Shown: piece by piece, positions 1 through 11,400 of the stretch | How positions within the stretch are numbered: the first letter of the stretch is position 1 | Layout of the letters: every line of letters begins with the position of its first letter | Translations under genes and position numbers: made by a program | Notes under the pieces: generated by a model | What the model was told of the DNA's origin: nothing | The model's input: the letters and a program-made list of their open reading frames with translations, nothing else | The model's database searches: none | From: Stentor coeruleus | Taxonomy: Eukaryota; Ciliophora; Heterotrichea; Heterotrichida; Stentoridae | Direction of reading: 5' to 3' | DNA length: 64,000 nucleotides | Assembly (NCBI GenBank): GCA_001970955.1 | Contig: MPUH01000036.1 | Coordinates: 81,638 to 145,637, forward strand

Positions 1-21
1 TTATGAAATAATTTAAAATTA

Positions 22-1431
22 ATGTGCTCCAAGAATGAAATAACCATGGATGAAAAAAAATTTCCGTGGTTGCTTAGACTATTAGCTCACAATCAAATTA
101 GTATCCCAATGTTAGACACATATGTTGCCAATAAAGAAAGGATTTTAGGTATTTTCAACCTTGATTCCGAATCTCATTTACAACAAGTTTCAAAAACTAC
201 CTTAGGAGTAGAAACAACACTTGCTTGCCTCAAGCATTTATATGAACTCAAACAACAATCAGGAAAACGTGGAATAAAAAAGTGTTTTTTCTTACATAAA
301 GGTAAAAGAATCGAAATATCAGATAAACAACTTAAAGCTTTTATTGAACTTAAAGCTGGAATACCAAGAGTTACATATATACAAAGCTCAAAAGAACAAA
401 GGGCTAAATTCCTCACATTTTGTATAGAACATTATAGAGATGGGTTTAAATCTTATTTTATACCAGCAGGAAGTTATCCTCTTATATTAGAACAAGCTAA
501 GGAAATATGCAAATATTTGATAGAGATTATAGAAACACATGAAAAAAGAAAGCTTGTTAGGATGCAAGTTGAGTTTATGGTTGATGTAAAACAGAAACTC
601 TGGCTGAGCTATTTGGATTATTGTCAAACAGCAGCTGAGTATGAACCTGTAGGAAGAGAATCTATAATACTTAAAGATATCTCTATTAAAAGCAGAAATA
701 GCGAATTACTAGAAATAATTAACGAACTCGACAGTGCTAAAAACGCGTTTCAAAGACGCCCAACTATAATAAAAAAAATTGAAGGGATGGACAAAATTTC
801 CGAACACATCCGAATTGATTCTCCGGAAAGCGATTTTGATTCTGAGTCCAGTAGTTCCAAAGAAAAACTCGACGACCTATCTCTTAAAATCCAACTTTCA
901 CAAGTAAAAAAGGATGAAAAACCTAAAATCAACAAAAATTATATCGAACTTATATCAAAAATGCGTATAATCGCCGACAATCCAAATAAAAAACTTTTCA
1001 TCACTGATGAAGAATACGAAGCTGAATACAAAAAAATATCCCAATATCTGACAAATCAAAAACCAACAACTGATTGGTCTCGAAAGAAAACTTTTGAATT
1101 TCAGCTGAAAAAAACCAAATCAATTCGAATGGCTGATGTTATAAAACCAAGTACATCATCAGAAAGTCTAAGAGGTAAATTTAGGGGTTATAATTCAAGA
1201 TTAGACATACTTAACCTAAGACTACGTCCAGAAAAGTTCATGTCTGACAGGCCAGAAATGTTATGTCCTGTGCTTTCAAGTAGAAAAAACCTAAAAACAA
1301 GTAAAAGTCAAAATAAGCCCATTTCTATTTTCGACCCTATAACCCCAAACACTCAAATCACCCCACGTTTCGATTCAAATTCCAACTCTTTTTTTACCCG
1401 TTTTGCCAATATCGCGTCATCAAAATTATAA
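22..1431 (+). CDS. Hypothetical protein, 469 aa
   Basis: I do not recognise this protein. The frame is open for 469 codons and ends in TAA. The first ATG is at 22 and a second in-frame ATG at 46 (starting MDEKKFPWLL) could equally be the start. Residues about 1-210 look globular and helical with many leucines. Residues about 260-310 are an acidic, serine-rich stretch (PESDFDSESSSSKEK), and the last 150 residues are basic and rich in Ser, Asn and Pro, as in disordered tails. No signal peptide or membrane segment is visible. The stop is only 20 nt before the next start, so its 3' UTR must be very short or overlap the next gene. That the frame is a gene is well supported by its length and codon use; its function is unknown. 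Confidence 0.75.
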   Translation: MCSKNEITMDEKKFPWLLRLLAHNQISIPMLDTYVANKERILGIFNLDSESHLQQVSKTTLGVETTLACLKHLYELKQQSGKRGIKKCFFLHKGKRIEISDKQLKAFIELKAGIPRVTYIQSSKEQRAKFLTFCIEHYRDGFKSYFIPAGSYPLILEQAKEICKYLIEIIETHEKRKLVRMQVEFMVDVKQKLWLSYLDYCQTAAEYEPVGRESIILKDISIKSRNSELLEIINELDSAKNAFQRRPTIIKKIEGMDKISEHIRIDSPESDFDSESSSSKEKLDDLSLKIQLSQVKKDEKPKINKNYIELISKMRIIADNPNKKLFITDEEYEAEYKKISQYLTNQKPTTDWSRKKTFEFQLKKTKSIRMADVIKPSTSSESLRGKFRGYNSRLDILNLRLRPEKFMSDRPEMLCPVLSSRKNLKTSKSQNKPISIFDPITPNTQITPRFDSNSNSFFTRFANIASSKL

Positions 1432-1451
1432 TTAAAAAGGCTTATAATATA

Positions 1452-4400
1452 ATGTATATATTCTTTATCCTTATCTGCGTTAGCTCTTCAGGACTTGATG
1501 AAATAGGTTATATAACCCCATCAGGGTCTATATCTTTGTATATGACCCTTACAAACCAAGGTGAAATTGCTGATTATGTTTTTATTTTTACTATAGAACA
1601 TTATTTACCTAAAGGTTCTTATATGAATATTGAATTCCCTGAACAATATTTAGAAAACCTTGGTAATGATAGTTTATTATGTTCATTAGGTTCTTGTACT
1701 GTGACTAATCGGGTAGTTAGAATATTGTTATCAGAAGAAAAAAGTCCTAATGAAAAATATGAGTTAATGATTTATAATGTGAAAAACCCTTCTCAACATG
1801 GAGGTACAGGAAATTTTGCCCTGACAACTTTTAGAGGTATGAATGTTGTAGATAGAAATCTAGTTTTTGGGGTTGTTGGGATTGCTAAAACACCAGGGAA
1901 ACTTTTGTCGGCGACGGTCAGTGTGGTGAGTGGAGGGAGCACACATGCTGGGGATGTGGCGAATTACCAATTTAAATTCCGTCTGAGTCGCAGCCTTCAA
2001 GCCTGGCATTGGCTTCGTTTTACATTTCCAAGCTCTTTTAACCTTGCAGCCTATCCTTCATGTTCATCATTTTCTATAGAATCAAGCTTTATCCCTGGTT
2101 CCTTAAGCTGCTCATCAACAGGTACTTCTGTTTTAATGAAAGGAATAAGTCAAGACCTTCAAATCGCCAGTGAATATGGGGTTTATATAAGCGCAACAAA
2201 TCCACCTCATTCTGGAATAACCGGAACTTTTATGATAGAAACAGGTCGAAATGGAACTTTTACAGTCCTTGATCGACGTGACAGTATTGAAGGTGTATAT
2301 ATCGACCCTGGAATCATCTCAGATATTAGCCTTAAACCTTACAACACCGATTGGGTCATCAGTAAAAACAAAAAAATGCTTTACAGATTAAAATTCCTAT
2401 TAAAAAATCCTATAGACATAGATGGATATATAATCCTATACTTCTCAAACAGTTTTCAAATGGATTACACAACAATCCAAGAAATCGAATATGGCCTTGA
2501 AGATAAATCCTCTACAACTCAAGCATCATTATCATATTCCCTTACATCAAAAACTATGACAATATCGAATTTCGGAGCTTTTTCCCCTGTACTAATATCT
2601 TTGTTATTAGAAATAAACAACCCTAGTGACTCTGGACCTTCAAACCCAATATCAATAAGAAGTTATTTATCTGATTCTACATTAATTGATGAAGATACAA
2701 CAAAAGCTAAAATTGAAGTTTCTATATACTCTTCACCTAAAAGTACATCAGTTAGTTATCCTGGGGTTACTGGTGCACAAGCAACAGGATTAAGTACAAC
2801 AATAAGAATAAATATGTTCCCACAAATAGAAATACCACAATTAGGGTATATAGAAATATACATACCAGATGGATTTGATGTTATAATTACCCCAACTTGT
2901 AATCTTGAGCCAACTAATATGCTTTTACAAATCAGTCCATCTTGTACTTTTTTAGATGGTATTTTGACTGTAGAACTTTATGCTGATACAGCTAATAACT
3001 ATGGGAAATTTCTGAGTACAGTAGAAAGTTTTGTTGAAATTGATGGGATTTTATCTCCTGATAGTTCAGGTTGGTATTTATTTAATTTTAACACATATAG
3101 TGCAGTATGGGATTTTTTAGAAAGTGGTATGGCAACTGCATGGATGGTTGCTAGTACATTTGTTAGTTTTAATATAGATGTTATTAGTGCAGGAATCTCA
3201 TCACCAACTGTTTTAACTATTGATTTTCAGACTAGTAAAGTGATACCTACAGGTGTTGAGCCTTATATAACAACTGATTTACAAAGTGGTATAGAAATCT
3301 ACTTTCCAACTATGGATGCATTAGGAAATAATCTTTTCGATACTAAACTTGGGTTGAGTATATCAGTTGGTGATAAAATCCCATGTAAATCAATGTTGGG
3401 GATATCATCAAGTCTTTATTGTTTAGTAAGTTATATTCCATCAACCCCATCAGTAACAGAAAATGTTATTATAACAGTAAAAGGGTATGACGAAATTGTG
3501 TCAGGAACATCAGTTTCTATTCATATCTCAGGGATTTTTTACGTCCAAACAGCTTTTGCCCCAACGATAACTGTAACAACATATAAAAAATACAATAGAA
3601 AAAGATATGATCTAGAAACAGGTCAAGGTATTTTAAATATCGGCATAGCTACCCCAGCAGCAACCGCAACAGGTATTTCCTTATCACTTTCTGAAACTAA
3701 AGTTAATACAACAACAACTTTAACCCCATCATCAAATCTTCCTTTAGCATCATCAACAACATCAAATTCTCCATATATCATGTTACAAATAACCCCAACT
3801 CATGAACAAGGTTATTGTAAATTCTCAGATCCTATTTGTTATATAAATTCAAATATATATCCTTGTGAATGTTATTCAGGATCTGATATAATCATTATAA
3901 GTTATACATCAAATCTTATTGCTTCATATAGTATAAGTATAAGTAATCTTATAAACCCAGAAACTGTTGGTATATCAAATGATGGGCTTATAGGTTATTT
4001 AATAGATTCTTATCAAATAAAACAAAAGTATACATTTAATAATATTCCTATGATAACATCAGGGAGTATATTGAAAACACGTATAACTTTATCAGATAGA
4101 GGACAAGGTTATGTAAATGTTGAATATGTTATTGAAATTACACCTGAACATTATCTTGTTGAAGGAGGTATTGTTGTTATAACTTTCCCTGGAGAATTTA
4201 GTTTAGATATGTCATTACCCCCAAGTTCATGTTATGCTAAATATATAAGTACAGAAACTAAATGTACGGTTTCAGGAAATGAAGTTACTTTAACTGGATA
4301 TCAAAGTTTTTCAAGTATATTTTTAGTTTATGTTATTGGGGTTAAAAATCCTATTATAGATACAACTTCACCTTTTGTATGTGTTAGTTATAGTTCATCA

Positions 4401-7400
4401 GGTTTACTTATAGACTCGCATTATAATATTCCTGGAGTTACTTTACAAGGGTTTTGGGTTGAAGATGAAATGGAATATGTGAATATTGATGTTTTTCCTA
4501 GTAATGCTAATTCTACTGCTGATTATAGAATCAGTTTAACACCTTCAAAGTATTTGTCAGCTGGTGGGTTTATTGATGTTACTTTTCCTTTAGCACAATT
4601 CCCGGGATTAACTCAGAATCCATTGTGTAGGGTTGTTGGATATATACAAACTTTGAAGAAATGTGAAGCTTTTAAGAACACTTTGAGGGTTACGTTGGAT
4701 GAAGACCCACCATATAAGATTTTGTTTATAGATGTTATTGGATTAATCAATTTCCCAGCTGGGAAAAGTAGTTCGTTTGTGGTAAAGAGTTATTATGATG
4801 GGGTACTACTACAACAAACAAAAGATGAGATTTTTGCAGTTACAACATCCCAAGCTTCAACTCTCGAAGTGAAATCCTTATCTTTTTACCCCCAAAACGA
4901 AGGAGAACGAGCTACATACATCTTTGAATTCAGTCCAAAATTCAATATCCCAAGTGATGCTTATATTCGCATTGTATTCCCAACAAGTTATGATCAACGT
5001 CTAGGAACATCATTATCTTGTTATAGCACTGGTCTTAATGGATCATTACAATGTTCTGTATTTTCTGCATATACATTGACTATATATAATCATGAAAGTT
5101 ATTTTGTATGCAAAACATGTAGTATAAAACTTTATGTTTATGGGATTATAAACCCAACTTATCATATATCAAATGAATATACTGGACAATTTAAAATTGG
5201 TGTTTTTTATAATAATGTGTATACAGAACTTAATGAATACTCAGGACAAGGTAAGATTTTACCAGCAAGTGATTATGCGGATATTGAATCTATAACTCAT
5301 GATTCGTTAGATTCAAGAAAAATTGGGCTAATGAGTTTTAATATTACAACAGATATGACGATACCCCCAACTAATGATGAAGGTGCTGTTTGGTTTACAT
5401 TCCCTGATGATTACCCTTTACTTGATGATGACTTTCATTGTACTAGTTCTTCATTTTGGGCACAGGGTGTACCTGATTGTCATTTATATATGGATACAAT
5501 CCAAGCAAATGCTCAGACTGAAGAGTACAATGGCAACCTTGCAATTTCTATTGAAGATCTTCCTTACCCATTAACTGAAGTCTATGCTAATTTTATAACT
5601 GTGAAAGTTTATGATGGGATAAATTACAAGCTTTTATCTCGTACCTACCCAAATCTTAGCCCAAACAGACTAACTTATACATACGCTGGTCCTTTAATAA
5701 TAATAAACCACGATGAAGTTTTCACAGTAAGCGCCGGGACAATGTCTGAGTTTATCCCAATAACCTTAGACTATCCTTGTGCTTTAAACTTAACCCTTGT
5801 ACCTTATGCAATAGGTTTTACAATCCTCCCATATAAAATTTCCTTACAAACAGGAGATATTTATAAAGATTTCCGTATAAGTGTTCCGAGTAGTACAAAA
5901 AATGACACTTATTTCATATATTGGACAACAGTAGGAGAAATCGAACCTCCTTATTATGTTGTTATAATCCCAACAGAATTTAAAGTTGTATATAATAAAA
6001 TTACTATAAACATAGAACAACCTGTACCTGTACCTAGAGGTGGTAAATCTTTACCTGTTTATATAAACTTCCCTAATGCTCCAGATAGTGATTTAACAGT
6101 TCATATGCAACTTTCTAATGAAAATTCACATATTTATTTATCAGATGACAGTTTGGTTTTTGAAAATACAGAGTACTCGAAAACTTTTACGATATCTGTA
6201 GGATTAGAAAGTTCAGCTGTTACAGGTCGAATATATTTTTCTATAACCGGAAGCAATTTAGATTCATTTGCGTTACCTTTTGATTATACTGATTTTTCGA
6301 TTTTTTCAGATAAAGATAAACCTGAAGTTTTGTCTATAGAACTTATGAGTATTTCAAGAACTACTGCTAATTTTACTATAACATCAAGTAAAATATGCAC
6401 TTGTTATTATGCTTATGCTTTAAGAGGAAGTGAAATACCTGATTTTGGTGAAGTACTTGTTCAAGGACCTGCACCTTATTATACAACTCAGACTCATTAT
6501 GGAATCAGTAGGATTATTAAATATCGTCAAGGGACTATTTTCCTTACTAATCTTATAAAGCAAACTGAATATACTTTATATATATGGCTTTTAGATTTAT
6601 CTGGGTTTATAAGTACTAATGCTGGTACTTTAGATTTTAAAACTGATACTAGATATAAAGCTTCTGAAGTGACATTGTATTATGATCAAACTTATTTAAC
6701 TCATGATGATACATCATTAGCTAGAAGCACTGTATCTTTATTATTAAGTCTTCCTGATTGGAGAGTTGTACTTAATGATGGGAAAAGTAAGACAAAACCT
6801 AATAATGATGTATCACCTTCAAGTCAATCTAGAGTTTTAGGGACAATACAAAGCTATTTAGTATTTAACATATTGGAAGTTGATAATAATGAAGTGTATC
6901 CTCGGCCATTAGAAATGGCCGGAATTTTAGCTGAAAAAAAATCACATCTTGAGGCGATTTTGACTAATTTTTATTCGGAGACAGAGATTAAAGGGGTTGA
7001 AATATATGTTGATGAATGTTCATTTGTTGTTTATCCTAATATTGCTGAAGTTACTTATAGGAATGGGACAATTCGTGCAGCATTAGAACAAGATGGGAGT
7101 ATATATGCTGTGCTAGTTAAAGAAAATAATCAACCTTTTGCGTATCAGGTTTATAAAGGTTTAGATTATCAGAACAAGCCAGTTGTTAGTAGTATGGCCC
7201 CAGCTACAGCTGGGGATGATGTTTTTATGGTTTTTAATGATTTGGTCCCGAATACAACTTATAATGTTTTTCTTATATGCACTAATGCTTACCCTGGATA
7301 TCCGGACTTGCTTAATGATGCTAATTTGGTCAAACTCACTTGGAAAACGTCGCCTGATCCAGTCCTCCCAGCGCTTTTTATCAACTCAAGCCTTTTGCTG

Positions 7401-7433
7401 AACATTTTTTGGCTGTTTATCCTGGTTCTTTAG
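1452..7433 (+). CDS. Giant repetitive cell-surface protein, probable GPI anchor
   Basis: This is a 1993-residue secretory-pathway protein. It starts with a signal peptide (MYIFFILICVSSS) and ends in a hydrophobic tail with no cytoplasmic residues (LLLNIFWLFILVL), which fits a GPI-attachment signal. In between are about nine diverged repeats of roughly 120-150 residues. Each contains a beta-strand core of the type 'GG-I-x-I-x-FP-x-x-F' followed by a cysteine, for example IEFP near residue 60, FTFPSSF near 185, ITFPGEF near 910, VTFP near 1040, IVFPTSY near 1170 and FTFPDDY near 1310. After about residue 1600 the pattern changes to fibronectin-III-like strands, one near 1620 and one near 1890. 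It is likely an extracellular coat or adhesion protein. No catalytic motif is visible. Large repeat proteins of this type occur in ciliates, but I cannot name the family. Confidence 0.85.
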   Translation: MYIFFILICVSSSGLDEIGYITPSGSISLYMTLTNQGEIADYVFIFTIEHYLPKGSYMNIEFPEQYLENLGNDSLLCSLGSCTVTNRVVRILLSEEKSPNEKYELMIYNVKNPSQHGGTGNFALTTFRGMNVVDRNLVFGVVGIAKTPGKLLSATVSVVSGGSTHAGDVANYQFKFRLSRSLQAWHWLRFTFPSSFNLAAYPSCSSFSIESSFIPGSLSCSSTGTSVLMKGISQDLQIASEYGVYISATNPPHSGITGTFMIETGRNGTFTVLDRRDSIEGVYIDPGIISDISLKPYNTDWVISKNKKMLYRLKFLLKNPIDIDGYIILYFSNSFQMDYTTIQEIEYGLEDKSSTTQASLSYSLTSKTMTISNFGAFSPVLISLLLEINNPSDSGPSNPISIRSYLSDSTLIDEDTTKAKIEVSIYSSPKSTSVSYPGVTGAQATGLSTTIRINMFPQIEIPQLGYIEIYIPDGFDVIITPTCNLEPTNMLLQISPSCTFLDGILTVELYADTANNYGKFLSTVESFVEIDGILSPDSSGWYLFNFNTYSAVWDFLESGMATAWMVASTFVSFNIDVISAGISSPTVLTIDFQTSKVIPTGVEPYITTDLQSGIEIYFPTMDALGNNLFDTKLGLSISVGDKIPCKSMLGISSSLYCLVSYIPSTPSVTENVIITVKGYDEIVSGTSVSIHISGIFYVQTAFAPTITVTTYKKYNRKRYDLETGQGILNIGIATPAATATGISLSLSETKVNTTTTLTPSSNLPLASSTTSNSPYIMLQITPTHEQGYCKFSDPICYINSNIYPCECYSGSDIIIISYTSNLIASYSISISNLINPETVGISNDGLIGYLIDSYQIKQKYTFNNIPMITSGSILKTRITLSDRGQGYVNVEYVIEITPEHYLVEGGIVVITFPGEFSLDMSLPPSSCYAKYISTETKCTVSGNEVTLTGYQSFSSIFLVYVIGVKNPIIDTTSPFVCVSYSSSGLLIDSHYNIPGVTLQGFWVEDEMEYVNIDVFPSNANSTADYRISLTPSKYLSAGGFIDVTFPLAQFPGLTQNPLCRVVGYIQTLKKCEAFKNTLRVTLDEDPPYKILFIDVIGLINFPAGKSSSFVVKSYYDGVLLQQTKDEIFAVTTSQASTLEVKSLSFYPQNEGERATYIFEFSPKFNIPSDAYIRIVFPTSYDQRLGTSLSCYSTGLNGSLQCSVFSAYTLTIYNHESYFVCKTCSIKLYVYGIINPTYHISNEYTGQFKIGVFYNNVYTELNEYSGQGKILPASDYADIESITHDSLDSRKIGLMSFNITTDMTIPPTNDEGAVWFTFPDDYPLLDDDFHCTSSSFWAQGVPDCHLYMDTIQANAQTEEYNGNLAISIEDLPYPLTEVYANFITVKVYDGINYKLLSRTYPNLSPNRLTYTYAGPLIIINHDEVFTVSAGTMSEFIPITLDYPCALNLTLVPYAIGFTILPYKISLQTGDIYKDFRISVPSSTKNDTYFIYWTTVGEIEPPYYVVIIPTEFKVVYNKITINIEQPVPVPRGGKSLPVYINFPNAPDSDLTVHMQLSNENSHIYLSDDSLVFENTEYSKTFTISVGLESSAVTGRIYFSITGSNLDSFALPFDYTDFSIFSDKDKPEVLSIELMSISRTTANFTITSSKICTCYYAYALRGSEIPDFGEVLVQGPAPYYTTQTHYGISRIIKYRQGTIFLTNLIKQTEYTLYIWLLDLSGFISTNAGTLDFKTDTRYKASEVTLYYDQTYLTHDDTSLARSTVSLLLSLPDWRVVLNDGKSKTKPNNDVSPSSQSRVLGTIQSYLVFNILEVDNNEVYPRPLEMAGILAEKKSHLEAILTNFYSETEIKGVEIYVDECSFVVYPNIAEVTYRNGTIRAALEQDGSIYAVLVKENNQPFAYQVYKGLDYQNKPVVSSMAPATAGDDVFMVFNDLVPNTTYNVFLICTNAYPGYPDLLNDANLVKLTWKTSPDPVLPALFINSSLLLNIFWLFILVL

Positions 7434-8406
7434 AAAAAATAATAGTTTTTAGCTTAAAAATATTTGATTATCATGAAAAATCTATCTTAAGGACAAACTT
7501 AAACAAAAAAAATACCCAAAGTTTATATCATAGCAAGTCAACAGAATAAATATGCTCATTTTCAAAATAGCTCGCTATAAGGCTAGTATATAAATAACCA
7601 TTAGATATAAATAAGCATGCAAATATTTTTTGCTTGTTGTAAAATAGAATTTAATTATCATAGGTTGTAGATTAAAGTTATTATTGAGATTATTTCATAA
7701 GCATTTAAAAAGTCCTATATCTATATTTGTTTCTATAAGCTTATATATTGTCCTATAATCGAAGAGATATTTGCTGCTGATTGTTAGAGATATGAGAATG
7801 GTTATTCATATTACGGTATACCAAAATGCTAAAAAAAAGTTATAAAAAATAGTTAAAGTTTGAATTTTGGCAATCATAAATATTACTGTTTAAAATTTTC
7901 CAAAGGTTATTTATAATTAACTTAGATGCAGTTAAATATATATTGAAAACAAAAATGGCACAGTAAAAATAATAAATCCTAAAGTCAGAATTTTATACTA
8001 CGAGTCAAAATTTATATTAGAGAGTTAAATGTTTAGGTTTATTGTAGAAATGAATATTTTATTAAGTTTATTATTAATTTGGCTTAGGAATCATATAAGA
8101 TATATAACAAGTATTCGTTGTTATCATAGGATTTTAATATCAACCATATCATTTTAATATCAAAGAACTATAACAATAACAAATTATAAAAAAAAATACA
8201 TATTATCTGATAATACACTTAATCATTTTCAATAAATTTCTACATAGTTTGCAATCAGCTTATCATAAAAATGTCAATAATTTAAAATTTATATCAAATC
8301 TCTTAACAACTTATCATCATAACGAAGCAATATTATTAATTACAAAATCTTTAAGCATTTATATCTATAATCAATCATCTCATATTTAAAAAATTAAAAT
8401 ATTAGC
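7434..8406. other. Convergent intergenic region, no gene seen
   Basis: This is an AT-rich stretch of about 970 nt between the 3' ends of two converging genes. I see no open frame, tRNA box or strong hairpin in it. It is unusually long for a convergent spacer here; others in this window are 20-26 nt. Confidence 0.5.
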
Positions 8407-11400
8407 CTAAAACCCTGAAACGCTTATTTTCTCCTGAGTTTTACCATCAGGAAGCGTATTAACCTGATAAATCCTCGACAATTTTTCAGTCCTCCTTTTT
8501 CTCAGCCAATCTCTAATCTTTATACAAGTCCCAAAAACCGTATTAATAAAAGTATATAAAGCATTTAATCCCCAAGCTCCCATAATAAAATACTGACACA
8601 TATAAGCTTGTTTTCTTTCATATATTCATTTGATAAGAGTACTGATACAAAAATATAACAATAATAAGCTCCGATTAATAATTCATTGAAAAAATGGAAT
8701 AAATTTGCTGATATACTTTTAAAATCCCTTGTAATAAGCACATATATTGGAATCTATATATAAAATACTGATATTGAAAAAGATATAGCTATACAGACTT
8801 GGAAAAATGGGTCAGGGGAAAAAAAGATGCAAAGGCCTAAGGATAAGCGTCTTAATATATAAACACCATAAAACAATTTCAATCTAATACCTTGATCCTT
8901 GAATTCTTCAAAAAATGTCCCGAACCTTTCGTAAAAACCCTTGATTTCTTCTGTAGTTTTAAGTTTATACCTTATTCTGATAGCGTTTATTAATACGCAA
9001 AAGCCAAAAATTTGAAATCCCTAAATGTTTTTTACGTATATTATCAGACATAGACAAAAGTCTATAATCTGTGCTACGTTTTCAAATTTGTTATATTTAA
9101 TTCCATATCCAGCTACTATAAAAAATTCAAAGAATGTCTGAAGCCAAAATCTTAGGAATATTTTGTATCTAAAACATTTTATAATATTGATTAATTTCTT
9201 TTTGCACCATGGGATACAAAATAATGTTAGAATTGTAGGAATGAGTAATAAGAATATTATCAAAGTTATTATTTGTACACCTGCATTTAGTATGGCCAAG
9301 TTTGTTTTATATCCCAGTTTATCTAGTTTTTTAGGCATAGTCACTCCATATTTAGTATCTATTATATACCCAAACATATTAGGCAACAAATCTTGTACCC
9401 TTAATCCTAACAAAAACTCAGACAAAATCGGATTTAGTTCACTATTCGTCAAGTAAATAGCATAATACATCTCAGCAGTATTTAAAAAATCAAAGAATGA
9501 TGTTGGATCAAAATTTAGCATTCCAGCACCAAAAGTAATATAAGTCCCAGCTTTAGTTCCACTAGACGCTGTATTTTTAGACTGTTTTGCTTTAGTTTTT
9601 ACCTCTTGAGCTATAATCATATCTTCAGTGACAATAAGTTGGAGTGTAAATTTAACAGGTGAGCATAGTGAGTTATTTTTAGAAATCAAATAATTGATTA
9701 TTTCAATATCTATACATATACCTTTAGTTAAATTATCAGGTAAGAAAGGAGTTAAAATATAATCTTTTTTAGAGTTTTCTGTTATTTTGAAGGTTAAAAG
9801 TGTTGCACTTATAGATAAAGATAAGTCTGTATTGGATAAAAATGAGGAAAGTGGTTCTGTAAAATGAAGATTTATTGAGTTATCGCTATTTAAGGATACT
9901 TCAGTTGAAAATGTATTACGAATACAGACTTGATTGTAGGAGTAACCTTTATCACATATGCAAGTGTTTGTTTTAGTAAGGCTACTGTGGTTATTACATG
10001 ATGTGCAGGTATTGTAAGAGGAGCATTCAAGGCAAGTTTGATCACATTGTTCACAGTGTAGAGTTTTGGGGTTATAATAATAGCCAAGGGTGCAAGGGAC
10101 ACATATTGTATTGTTAACTTCGTAAAGAGGTTCGCATTTTGTACAGGAATTATGGTTATAAGATATACATTCAAGACAGTATTCATCAGCACACATGTTA
10201 CAGTTATCATAAAATTTACATGAAGTAGGACATTCATTTGGACATGGCATACATGCTTTTTTATTAGAATCATAAATTTGATTCACTTCACAGTCCGATA
10301 AGCAATTTCCAGATACAGGACAAATATCGCATTTATCACATCCACTACTTGATTTTACCATTTCTTTAGTACTTGGAACATAGTTAAAAACTTCAAAACT
10401 ATAAATAAATCCTTTATAAATACTTGTAAATGTTTCATCTGCTCCTAAAATTGTTGTAGAGTTATCCTCATCAAAAAAAGTTGAATTAGTCTCCAAAACT
10501 TCCCCAGTCCCCATGTTAATCACAACATTAATTCGTTGATGTTCAACACTAATATAAAAGTGATTCCAAATTCCATCCACAATCATCGAATTAGTTTTTA
10601 TAGTAAAATTCTGTGAATTAGCAAAAATCATCCCAACCACAGCAAGTCCTTCAAATCCAACTTTTATCAAAACCCCCTGATTTCTGGTTTTTGTAAACAA
10701 AATCCCTGACATTAAATCTTGTTTAATCCAAAAACTTAATGTAAAAATACTACAAAACATCCTCTGATCAAGCAAATCTATTTCTAAAGCACTAACTCCA
10801 GGGAAATATACTCCTCTTGAATATACAGTATAAGGGTTTTCAACTAAAAATCTTCTTGAAAAGTTACTCACAGGAAAAGCTTTAAGAGAACTGATAGTAT
10901 CAGTAAAATTTTCCCCTAATTCATAAAAATTAAATGATATAATAGGACCTGATCTAATAAGTTTTTTACATATACCATTTGTTTCATTATAGCCTACTGA
11001 GCAATAATCAGTGCAAATACCTTCTAATTGAACATTATCACAATAAATTGTGATATCTTGTGAAGTAATATTTATTATATTTGGAGAAAATGCGATTATT
11101 GAATATGAACCTGCTGTGGATATAGACATATTAGGGAAAAAAGCAAGACCGTTTTGAGTGAAAGATGAATGAGGACCTAAAAGGGTACCAGAAGTGTTTA
11201 AGGATAAAGAAATTTTATATGAGTTTGGTGTATAAATAATTGATAGATTTGAACAAAAAACTGTTTGGATTACGATATTGAATTTTGATGATGATTTATA
11301 AGGCTGGTTAGTGAATACTATAGAATCTATAGTCATATTTAAGCATATTGAAGGAAATATAGTATTTGTTGAAATCACTTGGACTGCAGGGCTTGTTACT

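Noticed and set aside
8407-8601. A separate 64-aa gene.
   Set aside because: It lies in the same direction directly after the last exon of the membrane protein and reads as its missing C-terminus.
8549-8680. A repeat GGAGCTT 92 nt apart in the laminin-G/furin-like gene that would also restore the frame if deleted.
   Set aside because: The deleted stretch encodes a sensible membrane helix and loop (YYCYIFVSVLL) expected in this family, so a small indel is the better explanation. It also shows that such repeats arise by chance here.
9890-10273. A 127-codon minus-strand frame.
   Set aside because: It is a shadow of the cysteine-rich repeats of the real gene in another frame.
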